NCBI GenBank assembly: GCA_002286855.1
Contig: NRSV01000013.1
Location: 416,948 to 480,947 of the forward strand
Length of the DNA stretch: 64,000 bases
Origin: Bipolaris cookei
Lineage: Eukaryota > Ascomycota > Dothideomycetes > Pleosporales > Pleosporaceae
Reading direction: 5' to 3'
This document shows positions 1 through 12,700 of this stretch, one piece after another. Every line of letters begins with the position of its first letter. The stretch's first letter is position 1. The notes under the pieces are model-generated. The model was not told where the DNA came from. It saw only the letters and a program-made list of their open reading frames with translations, and searched no databases. The translations under genes were made by a program, and so were the position numbers.

Positions 1-149
1 AGGCGTTCACTCATGATGGACAAATGTCTTAGCTAAATGGCCATCTTCCACCAGGTACTCACTCCACTTTTCTGTCTCTGTCTCTCCAATCTGGAAAGCC
101 TTTTCTTCAATTTATTTGCACAACCAACAAACAAGAGAAGCTTACAAAT

Positions 150-895
150 ATGGAGTGAGAGGGATTCCAAGATTACTATGCTACCCTAGGGCTGCAGCTC
201 GGTGCCTCACCCGAGGCGATCAAGCATCATCTCGACAGGTCTGAAATCGAAGATTCGTCCGTATTTCATGCTGCGCGCGAAGCCTATGACAGGCTAACGG
301 ATACCGAGTTCCGCAAGGCGTATGATAGGACCTACTGCCTTAAGAAGCTCCAGATTGACCCTCCCGCTCCGAACGCTGACGAAAAATCTTTCGGTAACAC
401 TCGCACTTATCATTACGAAATTAAGATGCGAGAGAGAGCTCGTGGAGCCAGTCTTCCGCCGAAGAAGCCCTTCAAGAAGCCCGGTGATCCTGGATGGAAG
501 CATCTGAATAGCGCCGCGTACCAGAAATGGCAACAGCTGTCGGCCGAGTACTATGCCAGGCATCCCGAGTGCGACCCTCCGTAATTCAACTGCACACAAA
601 GTGCCTTTGTTGGGCGCTTTCACTAAATTCTCTTACAGTACCAATGAGAGTAGGCCTCCGAGCCCTGGTCTAGGCGCGCTACAACACAGTCTTATCGTCA
701 GAATGTCGCACGATTGTGTGCTTTATCCTTGCAAATATCGAAGCCCAACCTGGAGAGTGCAGCCTGGTGGTGCTAATCACTGCGTATTCTGCATGGAAGC
801 CCACATCGGTTGCAGCAGATGCCCTGGATGAGAGGCTTTGGCATGCCAGAAGTGTCTAAAGAAGATCGCCGTGGTAGAGCAGAACTCATGTATTG
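150..895 (+). pseudogene. J-domain (DnaJ-like) protein, broken
   Basis: From 165 the frame reads a J-domain-like start (FQDYYATLGL, then an AREAYDRLTD..RKAYDR helix) and stays open to a stop at 582-584. The only nearby ATG (150-152) is followed two codons later by TGA at 156-158. The usual HPD signature between helices II and III is not visible (HLDRSE stands near its place). Further downstream (about 705-890) a Cys-rich stretch (CVFC..GCSRCP, then after a stop ALACQKC) resembles the zinc-binding tail that fungal proteins of this kind often carry, but stops separate it from the J region. I read this as one decayed co-chaperone-like gene. An unrecognised intron could rescue the start. Family call fairly sure; pseudogene status probable. 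Confidence 0.55.
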
Positions 896-1409
896 TGGGC
901 AACAAAGTTCCATACACTGCATCGTGAGGTTACAGAGACGGCGCGCCTGCGCAAGAAGGGGGATAGTCTGTGATGCGGAATCGCCGATGGATAAAACGAA
1001 GAAGTATATGGGCAACCCATGCGGGTGTTTTTGTGATTTGAAAGATTTGGGCGCCTTGATGCGATGCTCCCAGGTACCCAGATAGTCAGTCCTGGGTGCT
1101 GTCTGGATTAGGATATGCTCGTACAATGATTACATAGTCATGGGCAGTGCCCAAACAGACATTACCCAGTACGTTACCCAATCAGAAATGTTTAATTAAC
1201 CGGGGCTTAAGTCAGGTTTGCTGTCAGTTTTGAGTGCTTATATGACTCGTATACATTGATGTAAAAGTGTTGCAGCCTATGCAAGGCTGCAGAAGCAATG
1301 ACTTCAGTTGAGCTGAGGCACCAAGCCATTGTAACGACAACAAGGATGCCCCACCTCAACAAGAAAAAAGGAATAGCTATACACCACATATGAATGAAGA
1401 TGGTAGATA
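896..1409. other. no gene recognised
   Basis: Small overlapping ORFs on both strands show no family motif. The stretch lies between the broken J-domain gene and a repeat fragment and is probably decayed intergenic DNA. Confidence 0.5.
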
Positions 1410-1500
1410 GCAGACACAATACACAAATCAATTCACCGCACGTACGCGTGCGACAAACAACAACATCCATTTTTCCCACTGCACCTACGCGTGCAACAAG
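1410..1500 (+). repeat. orphan 3' block of a hairpin-repeat MITE-like family
   Basis: The segment matches the 3' parts of the elements at 18269-18577 and 25629-25890: an ACACAATACAC..ATCAATTCACCG lead, then two copies of a short palindromic block (GCACGTACGCGTGC and GCACCTACGCGTGC) about 45 bp apart. The 37-bp repeats that form the 5' half of the other copies are absent, so this is a truncated copy. Confidence 0.6.
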
Positions 1501-1588
1501 AAGCTACTAACGTGTTTTATCGGTAAGTGGCCCATCCTACCCAACTAGACGCGACGCTCTACGTGATTGCTCTACAACAACGCAATTA

Positions 1589-3437
1589 TATTAACGTCTG
1601 ATACAAGCGAGTCGGCCACTCCGCCAAGACCCCACCAACTTTAACTACTACATGATCATTATACGCAATGCCTCAACGCCGTACAGTACAACAGGTATCA
1701 GAAGGAGCCCATGTACAGCTAGCACTTCTCGCTATCCAGAAAAACGCGACATTAACTCTTCGGGCGGCAGCGCGGCTATACAACGTCTCTCATCGAACAC
1801 TAAGCGATCGACGCGCTGGAAAACCTTCACGACGTGATAGTAGGCCTAACTCAATGAAGCTCGTTACTACAGAAGAAGAGACAATTATTCAGCATATCAT
1901 AGATCTGGATGAACGAGGGCTTCCCCCTCGACTCACTGCAATCGAAGATATGGCTAATTCATTGTTAGCTGCGCGTAATTGTGACCCTGTTGGCCAGAAC
2001 TGGGCAAAGAACTTCGTAAAGCGTGTACCAGAGCTCAAAATTTAGTTCAATTGAAAGCACAACTACAGGAGAGCCCTCTGTGAAGATCCTGAGCTGGTGC
2101 AGGATTTGTTCCGCCTTGTACAGAATACCAAAGCCAAGTATGGGATTCAGTACGACGACATGTACAATTTTGACGAGATGGGCTTCATGATGGGCATGTA
2201 CAACGCGTCAGCAGTAGTCACAGCCTCTGAGCGTCGATCGAGGCCGAAATCCATGCAGCAGGGCAACCGGGAGTGGGTTACCAGCGTGGTTTGTGTCAGC
2301 GCAGCTGGCTGGGCGATCCCACCCTTCATCATCTTTCAAGGCAAGCACCACCTCTCTGCCTGGTACAAGGAGGAGAGCCTGCCTCGCGATTGAGTTCTTG
2401 AAGTCTTTGAGAACATCTGGACGACGAATGAGCTTGGTATAAAATGGCTGGAGCACTTTGACAAGCATACGAAAGAGTGTAGTATTGGAGGCTATCGTCT
2501 ACTCATTCTTGACGGTCACGGGAGCCACAACTCGCTCGAGTTCTAGCAATACTGCACAGAGTCAGAAATTATCACTCTATGCATGCCTCCGCATTCTTTC
2601 CATCTACTACAGCCACTTGATGTGGGCTGTTTCTCGCCTTTGAAGAGGGCGTATGGGCGCCAAGCCGAGGAGATGATGCGCAATGGGATCAACCATATGA
2701 TCAAAATTGAGTTCTTGCCAGCCTTCCAGCAGGCCTACCGCAAGACTATTACAAAGGAAAATATCTTAGGAGGATTTCGAGGCGCTGGCTTAGTTTCACA
2801 CGACCCAGAGGTGGTGATATCGAAGCTCGACGTCAAGCTACGGATGCCAACACCACCTGCTGTAGAAGATCTGCCCTGGCTATCGCAGACCCCAAGCAAT
2901 ACCCTAGAACTAGGGTTGCAATCGACGCTAGTGAAGCAGAGGATTTAGAGGTATACAGATAGTTCGCCAACAAGTATGGTGGTTGCTCTTGAAAAGCTTG
3001 CAAAAGGCGCTGCGATTATTGCGCACAAGTTGGTGTTGTCGCAAAAACGCAACGCTGAGCTTGAAGCAGCCAACTCAGCCGCCACGAGACGAAAATTGCA
3101 CAAAAGAAAGCGAGTTCAGAAGGAAGGTACTCTAATAGTAGAGGAGGGAGAGCGATTAGCAGCTCTAAAAGAGTTTGGGGCGCGTAGTAATGGGAAGAAG
3201 ATTAAGAAGAGAGCGCGCACGGAGGTGGGCGAGCCGTCGCAAAGGCACTGTAGACGCTGCGGCGAAGCTGGGCACAATACGCGCACATGCAAGCAAGTAG
3301 AAGCGACATATTCTGAATAGAATAGCTTACTACGATTTCTAATTGCTATCGTAGTTGCGTTGTGATAGTCTATAATGGTCGTGGTTTTTGGTGGGGTCTT
3401 GGCGGAGTGGCCGACTCGCTTGTATCAGACGTTAATG
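1589..3437 (+). mobile_element. Fot1/pogo-type DNA transposon
   Basis: Terminal inverted repeats of about 50 bp match nearly base for base. The left one starts around 1590 (ATTAACGTCTGATACAAG); its reverse complement ends at about 3436. TA dinucleotides at 1587-1588 and 3438-3439 fit a TA target duplication. The right end abuts a LINE 3' tail (3444-3585). Length about 1.85 kb, usual for Fot1 relatives. It encodes a broken DDE transposase. Confidence 0.85.
1668..3320 (+). pseudogene. Fot1/pogo transposase, interrupted by stops and frameshifts
   Basis: Segments read in order: an N-terminal helix-turn-helix (LRAAARLYNVSHRTLSDR), a CENP-B-like second HTH region (LPPRLTAIEDMA), and a DDE_1 catalytic core with three acidic motifs in NFDEMGF, LDGHGSH and QPLDVG. 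The C-terminus is coiled-coil and basic and ends in a CCHC zinc knuckle (CRRCGEAGHNTRTC). In-frame stops lie after PELKI (about 2043), after SLPRD (about 2391; TGA where tryptophan is plausible) and within the LEF.QYC stretch (about 2545). Several fit C-to-T or G-to-A change, as RIP would make. The protein would have cut and pasted the element at TA sites; this copy cannot. Confidence 0.8.
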
Positions 3438-3443
3438 TAATAA

Positions 3444-3585
3444 TAATAGATAAAGGCTGAAGCACCACAGCTACGCGATACACCACAAATCCCCAAATTG
3501 TAAATAATTACCCCATAGAACGGCCTCCGGCCAAAGTCTTACATGGGCACGAGCTGCACAGACTATAATGGAATAATAATAATAC
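3444..3585 (+). mobile_element. 5'-truncated LINE (Tad-type) 3' tail
   Basis: The sequence parallels the last 130 bp of the LINE at 40-45.9 kb (compare 45790-45925). Shared blocks are AAAGGCyGAAGCACCA, CCAAATTGTAAATAA and a CGGCCTyyGGCCAAAGTC hairpin, ending in a GAATAATAATAAT-like tail. A short 3'-only copy is the normal product of abortive target-primed reverse transcription. Confidence 0.7.
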
Positions 3586-3599
3586 ACACATGGGTATCT

Positions 3600-4467
3600 T
3601 GACATGACTATACCTGGAAATACAGCAAACGGTATCGAATCTTTAGATATGTTTTTGGTATCACCAACGTCTCCGTCATTGCTGTAATGTCTACTACTCG
3701 CATGAAACTACTGGCAATTCGCATGTTGTTGGATTCCCGTTTCGTCGTCTCGGCCAGCCCGTCATCAGCGTAGTCGTACTCACTCCTTGATCTGAACCGA
3801 CGTCTGTACTGAGCATAGAGGTGGTTTGTATTGTCTGCATCAAAATCTGCTCGGACATATAATGGCATCCGGCTGAGCATTCACTCACTGTTCTGCTATA
3901 TGAAGACAAAAGCCATTAATTCCTGAGGCTCATAGATTCGAAACAGGCACCAAGCCGGCGGGCCATACAAGGGACCGCACCCCGCGTACAGAGAAGGCGC
4001 GCACGGCCCCAGAGCCACTCGCCTTCTGAAGCGTAGCGTGCGCCCCACACTTTGGAAACGTGCAAGCGCGCCCGCCCACTTTTTGACGCGCAATCCGGCC
4101 AAGCCTACCGTCAGCCCGCATGTCGACTTGAAGCAGACAAGTCTGCCCAGCTCCATTTATGGCACAGTCCATCTTGGCTGATCTCAATCAGGGCTCATCC
4201 TGGTGTGCCAAACGACTTGTGAGGCGGCACTTAACATCAGACTCGCATCCCGTGTCAAGTGTATTGCTCCAGCATCACCTCCGAGCCATCGAAGCTAACC
4301 CTTTCCGCCGACAGGCTACCAATTAGCAATTAGCGCCATCTGACCTCATCCACTCATCTCTTGTCTTGCTTCCTTTCTGTGTTTGCTGGCCATTCACTGT
4401 ACATACTTTGTTCATCGTTTTACCCATTCACTTTCGCTCTTTTCAACACTGCAAGTCCACATTCAAC
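3600..4467. other. intergenic and upstream region
   Basis: No convincing gene. A GC-rich patch lies around 3950-4160. The last 120 bp are pyrimidine-rich with CCATTCACTT-type motifs and form the probable promoter of the transporter starting at 4468. Confidence 0.5.
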
Positions 4468-6012
4468 ATGGACCTCTACCGAGCTACCTTTGCGGGTTCC
4501 GTATTGCTGAATCTCTTTGCATTCTACCAATCCCACCGCTCTCGCAAAGCAAACACCGAGGCGGCCGTCTCAGACAAGAAAGATGGACTGGAATCCCACG
4601 AGCCCGATATGGACGGCTTGAGCAAGCTGAGGAAGCGCTTCTTCCCTATCTATTTGCTCGTCAACGCCGCGGATTGGCTTCAGGGACCTTACATCTATCC
4701 CATCTACAAAGGTACATACGTGTGAATGAATAGCTCCCGCCCCCACGTACTCACATATCTTTGCAGATGAGAAAGGACTCCCCGAAGAAACAGTCGCCTT
4801 CCTCTTCCTCACAGGCTTCATCTCCGCAGGCCTCTCCGCATCTTTTGTAGGCGGACTCGCAGACCGTTATGGCCGAAAGACAGCATGTCTTGGATACTGC
4901 GCTATCTACTCTCTCTCGTGTGCTACGCTCCTTACCAACAATATCTACATTCTATTCTTTGGTCGTATACTCGGCGGTATTTGCGGAACAATCCTCTGGA
5001 GCGTCTTCGAGAGCTGGCTCGTCGCCGAGTTCAACCAACTCATGCTGCAAGATGGCGAGCCTCACTTGAGTGCCATCTTCAGCACCATGACCACTTCAAA
5101 CACTCTGGTTGCCATTGCCTCTGGTATCTTTGCTGAATGGGCAGTCACCAAAACGGGCACGGCCAAGACCCCCTTCATGGCTTCCATTGCATGCTTAGCC
5201 CTGTCCTTCCTGGCCATCTCGTTGTACTGGGGCGAGAACTATGGATCCAGCAGCCGAAGGGCGTCTGAAACCGAAGGTCTTCTTCAGCAAGAAGAGGCGG
5301 CGCCGGCGCCTTCCTCAACCTCTGCTCTGCGAACAATTCTACGTGATCGCAACATTATGATTCTCGCGCTGGTATCGGGTTTCTTTGAAGGATCACTTTT
5401 CTTATTCATCTTTTTCAAATTTCCTGCATTGAAACTTAGCCACCAACTATCGGGCTCAACAGACGGTAAGCAACCCTCCAACGCCACCATCTCTGACTCT
5501 TTGCGTCTGACATGAAGCAGAACTACCTTTCGGCCTCATTTTCGCTATCCTCATGTGCTCCATGATGCTCGGCTCTCTCCTCCACAAACATGTCTCCACA
5601 TCCGCGAACCCAGTACCCGCGCAGAAGATGCTTATTGGCATTCTCGCCGTTTCTTCCGTCTGTTTCTTTATTCCCGGGCACTTCCGCGACGAACGCCTCA
5701 CACTGTGGTGCTTCTGCATCTTTGAGCTTTGCTGCGGAATCTATTACCCCGCCATGGGCTCGCTCAAGAGCAAGCTCATTGAAGATGGCGCACGAGCTAG
5801 CATCTACGGTATTCTTCGCATTCCGCTCAACGTCTTTGTCGTGCTAGCGCTCAGCACCACAAAGGAAGGTATGCATTGTCCTCACAGCCGTCCAAGATAA
5901 TCGCAAAAGCTAATTCATGCATATAGGTGAGGCTCATCGCGACACAGTATTCACCACATGCAGTGTGCTGCTTGTTGTGGCTGCCGTCTTTGTCCACAAG
6001 ACGCTGGCTTGA
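4468..6012 (+). CDS. MFS transporter, MFSD5 / molybdate-anion transporter family
   Basis: Four exons, 4468-4711, 4767-5465, 5521-5868 and 5927-6012, joined at GT-AG sites with phases that agree, give 458 residues. This is the usual size of the MFS_5 family (about 450). An N-terminal membrane segment is followed by RKRFFPIYLLVNAADWLQGPY, GFISAGLSASFVGGLADRYGRK (the loop 2-3 MFS signature) and FFGRILGGICGTILWSVFESW. These are typical of the eukaryotic MFSD5 group, whose characterised members take up molybdate. A hydrophilic linker with a Glu/Ala/Pro-rich patch separates the two six-helix halves. It is a plasma- or endomembrane protein; the substrate is inferred from the family only. No disabling change is seen. 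Confidence 0.88.
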
Positions 6013-7174
6013 TTTCTTTTTGTTATGCTTGTGAAACTCTAGGCATCATATGTGCACAATGCGCTCATAGGGGATAGCGCACAAACTCGGTCTTAAGAAT
6101 TTTGGTAATATGTCAGCTCTATAGTATAGCGCCGAGGCTATGTAAACACTATTTTGTTGCTATTGCTATGATTGCTTTCTGTAAATAGCATTGTACATGC
6201 ACATCACCATCCACAATACCCACTTGTTTTATTTTTCTTTCGTCATCGCAATCGGTTGAGTACGTATGCATATGTGGATAGCCAGGTAGATCATATGATA
6301 TCATTGTCAGCTCTTACACCGTGTACCCTACAAGACTCGGAACCAGATTTGTATGCGCAATCTTGAGGTCTGTGCGATAGGGCCTCTTCGTGGCCCCCAA
6401 TGTGAAAGCATGTTTAGGGAGGTAGATGCCCAGCTAAGGGTGAAACGACGCCGGTGGCGGCTGATGGCCAAGAGACCCACCTTTGGTACACGACCTACCA
6501 TCATCGCAAAACGTCTCCCGCGGCTAATCGAGCCGCCATCACATTAGTTTGCGCGCGAAGCCAACGTCGGTGCCCCAGGATCCAATGGTGCAGGTGTAGC
6601 CGCATGTAGCTGTTACTCCGCAGTCAGCTCGTATGTCATGGTCAGCAGGGGCGCCTAATGCTGTCGTCTTGCTCGATATGCACAAGTGTCCATGTCCGAC
6701 TAAAACCGGGGGGGCAAAGGACAGGCCCAGCAAGTGTCTTTTGATATGAAGGTCAGTGCTTGGCAAGTCCAATGTACGCGTAACACTCGTTGCCAGCTTG
6801 GGTCCCGCTGTTGGGTGTTTCGGCGGCAATGCTTGGCACGTGTCCCATACACGACGATCCAGGTCAGGGAATTCAGACAGATTGAGAGGCTCTGTTTGAC
6901 CATGATAACATCTGCAAGCGAGGCGGGCTCTCGGGCCATTTGGGTTTAACTTTCCCTTTTTTCTTTCATCATCTCTTTATCTTTTTCTTTTCACCTACAT
7001 TCACATTCACTCCTCACCCTTCTCCGCTCCTTCCCGTCACTACCCACGTACGCTTGACGCGAACAGAACCTCCACCGATTCAACTCGGAGGTTTATGTAC
7101 ATGTCACGACTGTCCTTTGTCTCTCTCATCTAGATATTTGGATATCGTTCTTTATTTTCTATTCAACCGCCACA
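6013..7174. other. intergenic region with pyrimidine-rich promoter
   Basis: No gene found. The last 230 bp before 7175 are long C/T tracts (for example 6950-7010), typical of core promoters and 5' UTRs in filamentous ascomycetes, and belong to the methyltransferase gene. Confidence 0.5.
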
Positions 7175-8311
7175 ATGTTTAGGTCTTTCGGAGGTATGTT
7201 ACACGTTGCTTTGCAATGCTTCTTCCCACGCCTCTCCTTCTAACATTGTCCGCCAGCACGTATATTCGCAGGCATATTCGTCGTCGTCTTCCTCATTGTT
7301 ATTTTCCACAACGAAGAATCCGCTGGCACGGCTCTCCTTCCTTACCTGCCTGTCCTACCATCAACAGGCTCATCGCAATCTTCCTCACTACTCCGAGCAT
7401 GGATAAAAGACCGATCTGCACTCTCTGAGAAATCGTGGAAAGCGAGTCTCGACCAGCGAGAGCAAATGGCAAAATCTCACCCTAATAACCCAAGGATTCC
7501 CTTCTTCCCCACGGACTTTTTAAAATATCCATTTACAATCTGGGACTTTTTCCCCCCAACCTGGACCTGTCCCCACGACATCCAGCGTGTAGGCCGCATG
7601 GGCGATGGCGGAAAATGGGTCTGCGGCATGAGTGTCTATGAAGGACTTCCCGCGCTCAAAACCTCTGTATCCCAAGAGTCGTCCCTCTCCAATGCCCAAG
7701 ACGGCCTCGTAATGTACAGTTTCGGCATCAACGGCGAATCCTCGTTTGAAGCAGAAATGCTCGAGCGCGTGCCCAGCGCCCGCATCTGGGGTTACGACTT
7801 CTCTGTCGATGCCTGGGGCCCGCAGATCGCACCTAAGCACCGTCACCGCACTTTTTTCAAGAAGGTAGGGCTGGGAAAGGAAGACGCGCATGATGCTAGT
7901 CCGCCCTTTTGGACTCTCCCATCCCTCATGAAGCAGAATAATCACACCTACATTGACATTTTGAAAATCGATGTCGAGGGTAGTGAGTACGATGCGCTAG
8001 ATACCATGATGGACGCCTTTGACAATGTGCAATCCGCATCTGGAAAATCGGTGCTGCCCATTGGCCAGGTCATGGTTGAGTTGCACTTGGGAGACGGTGT
8101 CTCGACCGACAACCAAGTTGGTGGCGGCAGCGTCGATTTCGGGCGCTTCCGCAGCTGGTGGGAGCGTCTGGAGCGCATGGGCATGCGGCCTGTGTGGATG
8201 GAAATCAATCTTTTTGCCGTTACGCTGGGTAAGACCAAGTCGAATCCTCGGTGTACGGAGTATGTCTGGGTCAATGCTAGGGATCAGAGGAATGTACTTT
8301 GGAATGTATAG
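7175..8311 (+). CDS. membrane-anchored FkbM-like methyltransferase (Methyltransf_21)
   Basis: The start ATG is at 7175; a 63-bp intron (7194-7256) leads to an exon in frame with the long ORF, giving 357 residues. Without this first exon the protein would lose its anchor: residues 9-24 are a hydrophobic segment (IFAGIFVVVFLIVIF) near a short basic N-terminus, so a type II membrane protein with a lumenal catalytic domain is expected. GRMGDGGKWVCG and IDILKIDVEGSEYDAL are the characteristic motifs of the FkbM/METTL24-like SAM-dependent group; the second includes the acidic residue of the SAM pocket. The acceptor substrate cannot be told from sequence; Golgi or ER O-methylation of a glycan or lipid is possible. 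The gene looks intact. Confidence 0.82.
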
Positions 8312-9765
8312 ATTATGGGCACTTTGCCTTCCGCTGGGGCTTTGAGCATTAGAGCAGAGGAGCAAATGGGGCGTTTTTTTCTCTCTTGTTGTGTATGGCA
8401 TTTAGTACGGTGCTATATTAAACGAATGTTTACAGATGTTCGTAATAGAACACTTGTTTCCCCATCCCTCTCCCTCTCTCTCTTTCTCTCTTTTCGCCTT
8501 GAATCATGATAGTTCCCTTCATACGCGATCAGCCACCGCTGTCACATTTCCACTAGACCTCTACTACATAGCAAATCAGCATATTACAAGCAAGCAAAAC
8601 ATCTCTGCGTACTCAATTCCAATCCCATGTTATGCACACCCACATTTCCATATACTACCACCAATCTACCTTCTCCATCTCCACACTTTCCCCTCTCCCA
8701 CCAACCGCGGTTCCTGAAACCCCTGCGAAACACACCGAGTCGCCAACCCGCTTTCGGCCCGACCCACTTTGCCCTCCCCCTTCTCTAACTAAACCCCCAG
8801 CAAGGCAGAAAATGAAAATATATTATCGCCCGTCCATGTCACCCTTGTCCCTCCCGACGAACGATTGTATTTTATCTGCCGTTCCCACATACATATCACG
8901 TTATCAGTACTTGCCGCGCCTACTTTATCTGGCGTGCAGCACGACGGCTTGGAGATTGCGAAGGGAAATAACAGTGATGGGGTTGATTAGTATAGCTTCA
9001 GCTGCATATTAGTATTGTATCGAACAGACTTTGCTGGGGAGGAGGCAGGTATGTGTACGTGCAGGCTGAATGGGAAGAAGGGTAAGTTTAGGTTGGTTAC
9101 TCTTTTATTCTCCGTGACTAGGCCATGGGCGCGCTTTGCTGCTTTTGGGGGCGCTTGAGTGTGGAGAGGCCAAGTGAAGAGGGTCTGGGGTTGGGGATAA
9201 TGTGAGTGTGGAGGCCATCTCGGATGCCTTGGAGGAGGGCATTGCTAATGCTTTGGGAGAGAAATGGATTTATTACGCCTTTTCCCCTCTCTTACGGCTT
9301 GGGGTGTTTGATGGTGGCGTGAGCTTGGTGGCTTGGTTTCGTCCAATCAAAGTGTTGAGGTTGGATGGATTCCCCGGATTCCAAATGTCATCCGTGGTTT
9401 ACGGGAGGTTACGTAATGAAGCGCGAAATGCCTGACGCTGGTTGAGAGTGGTATCCAAGAGTTTTGGTTGTTCGGGATATTTTTCTTAGTGGGATGTGCC
9501 GATTGGCTTCGTCGCCCTCGACATCCAACTGCGCGAATTGTATGTAGCGCTCGTGACTGTGTGTGCGTTCAGAAAGATTGGCTTTGGGTTCTGGCTCTGT
9601 GGTCTTGAATGTAACCCAGAATGGTAAAGATGGCATGATTTTGTGTTTCTCTATCCATGCTCAGCTCTGAGTGAAGAAACATAGCTATTCAATACAATGG
9701 TAACCACCAGTCACTGACCCTTCTGGTGAAAACCTCACTTAGCATTTATCAAATCTAGCACATAA
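8312..9765. other. intergenic; UTRs of convergent genes
   Basis: Pyrimidine-rich, low-complexity sequence (8450-8800) and G/T-rich sequence (9000-9400). The small ORFs here have biased composition and no motif, so none is called. The stretch separates the convergent methyltransferase and RNA-repair-like genes. Confidence 0.5.
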
Positions 9766-12700
9766 TCACCTTCCAGTCCCAAGCCCACTCCCGAAAACCT
9801 TATCAATCCTCGTCGCTCTCTCCCACACAACCTCTACTCCATCTTCGCTCTTCTTCTTGAAATAAAGAATCCTATGTTGTGGAATAAACTCCTCATCCGT
9901 CTGCTCCGTCTTCCACTTCTCAATTCCTGTCTCCTTCGCACCGAGAAAGCGGTCTTCGTATCCGATAATGTAATCGCTAGGATCAAGACTTGGGTCCCAG
10001 CGCAATCGGTTCAGAACATCGGAAGCGGGACGGAGTTTTGACCTCGATAAGGGTGTCGAGGTGGGCTTTGGGCGTTGCGGGATTGCACGCTGCGGCTTGG
10101 CTTCGTCAGCGTCCTCAAGTTCTTCTTCGAGTTCTTCTTCATCTTCTGAATCGGAATCCATATCCATGACGTAGTGTCCCCATTCTCGATCATCTAGCTG
10201 TAGAGCCTTGACATCACGCCTCTTCACTAGCGACGCATCAATCCAGCAGGTGTTTGAGTTGTAGTTCTTCTCGTCGGTTCGGAGCTGGGTCAGGAAGCGA
10301 TCAAGCACTTTTTCTAATGCTCTCTTGGCCTCTTGTTTGTTTTTGGAACCACCAGTCAAGCTACCCTCTGCGGCTTTCGACAGGCCAATCAAGTAACATC
10401 CCTGAAAGTCGTTACTGTCGGTTGAATCATTGGGAGCATCGTCTGTAAATAGAGCTGGCCAGACCCGTACTTCTGATCCCGGAAGTGCTTTGTGGATGTC
10501 TGCATAGTCAGTCAAAGTGTCCAAGTATTATTCCAGGTCTTAGAGTACTTACCAACGATGATGGATATGCAACGCGACTCAACCCAGCCAACCAAACTCT
10601 TGCCCTTTGCAAGCGTACGACCCCAGAACTGAATGTCGATTTTAACAAAGCTATTGTAAGCGTTTAGGAACTCAAAAACTCCAGAAGGAAGATGAGGCTC
10701 TGAGGCCAGATCTGACGATGTGCTGAAGAACTTTTGCCATGTCATACCGGGCTCACTGAGCTTCATATCAGTAGCCTTGAACTCCTTAATCAATATCTGT
10801 AAACCAGGAACAGTAGATTTGTGTGCGATATTAGAGTTGGGCGCGTGAAAGCCGAGAACAACCATGGGCTCCCTTGCACTGCGGTGATAGCGCGGCTTCT
10901 TGTTGTGAAAGAACGCATCGTACACCATATCATTCGACCAGTCAAAGTTTGCGTAGTATCGGAAAAAGCTCACGACTATATCTGCGACGCTTACTGGGCC
11001 GACGTCATGTGCTAGGCTCTTGCAAACCCATGAGAGCATGAGCGTGATGTGCACTCCGCCCAGATAACCAAACTTTGCAGAGTAGAGACCGCGCTGAACA
11101 ACCCACAGCTTGATTAATCGGTAAGCCTGGCGGAAGAGAGAACGCGATGGAATTGTGCGCTGGAGGTATAGCAGGTCGCGGTAGGGTTTCAACTTGCGAA
11201 GCGAGAGCACCGAGAGGTTGAAGATGGGGTCGGATCCTGGAATTTCTGCAAACTCAGACCATCTATATGAAATATGTCAGTACTGTTACTAGGAATGATC
11301 AAATATAAGGACTCACCTTTCTACCACTTGTGCCGCAGGACAATACTGCAAGTCCATCAATATGCTATTGACAGAAAGTTCAAGCATAGTACCAGTGCTA
11401 GCTTCAACCTTTCTCAGAATGCGCACTTGAGGATTCCCGGCTTTGATGAGGCGTTGTCGAGCAAGCTTGAAAAATGTCTTCGGACTGATGGAGCCAATGC
11501 AGAGACAGTCAATGTCTGAACTGGATGTCCAAACACCCACAGCATACGAGCCGACTGGCACTATGACTAGCGGAATACCAGATTGCCCAGTCTCCGCATC
11601 ATCACTTGTATCCAACACAATTCGCTGGAGAAGCGCAAATACTTCTTGTCGCTGTGTTATTTGCTCCTTGTTGGGAATCATACCATGGACCTCAAGCGCT
11701 GAAGTCATGTCCGAAGACTCCGTCAGGGTCGCGATCGCGCGCTTCAGTTGAACTGAGGGTTGATTGCTTGAATCGCTATCCACTGCACTGTTCATAGTAC
11801 CACCATTCCCAACCTTTAGTCTTGCTCTTACTCCATAGTGATCACTAGCAACTATCTGCACACCATCAATAGTCTCAGGTTGACCAAACTGATTGAATCG
11901 GATCACATGAAGAGTGTTGTTTGGGCGAACCAGTATCCTATCGTAGCGCTGTGGTCGATCATGCGAAGTGGTGGTGGTTCCCGCAGCAAGCCTGTTGTTT
12001 TGTGGATCAAACGTCGCAGATTCTTCGCCTTCATATAACTCTCCCAAACTAGCAGTACTTGTCTGATCCGTTCCTTCAATCCTGGCAACAGACCAGGCAT
12101 CAAACAAACCAGCATCGCTAATTGAGGTCTCTATAGAAGAGAGTGTGTTCGCAGTCTCTTCAGTGATAGCCTTATTCTTGCAAGCAGTTTCAATGGTGTA
12201 AGTTGAGGTGACAATGTTGAAGTCACCAGCAATGATCCATGGCTCATTCTTGTAGTTTTTTTCCAAATGGCTGATGAGGGTTTTCATCTGAGCTCGTTTA
12301 GTTGCAGTCGAGCCATCAGTAAGGCCAGCGGTTAAGTGGACACTAGCGATTACCAGACCTTCCGAGCCTGACGAATCAGATGTGGCCAACCCTCGAAACT
12401 GTGCAATAATCGCGCCCTTATGCTTTCGATAAAATGGTACTGACTTCCACAAAAATGGATAACGGCTCAGAACAACAATGTTTCGCAAACTGGGTAGCGG
12501 TCCAATGTCCGGTTGTTCGGGCGGTCCGTGAGAAACGAAGGGATATCTTCGCTGAATCTCACTGTCACTCAACATATAGGATAGGAAGTCATCCGAAATC
12601 TCTTGCAACACCAAGATATCCGCCATTGCTGGGTCCGAGAGGATGTTACTGACAAGCAATGAATCGCGATCATGTGTCGGGGGGTACTCGCTATCGATCA

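Noticed and set aside
8436..9012. Overlapping Ser/Pro/His-rich ORFs
   Set aside because: Low-complexity C/T-rich UTR or intergenic sequence, no domain, no splice logic.
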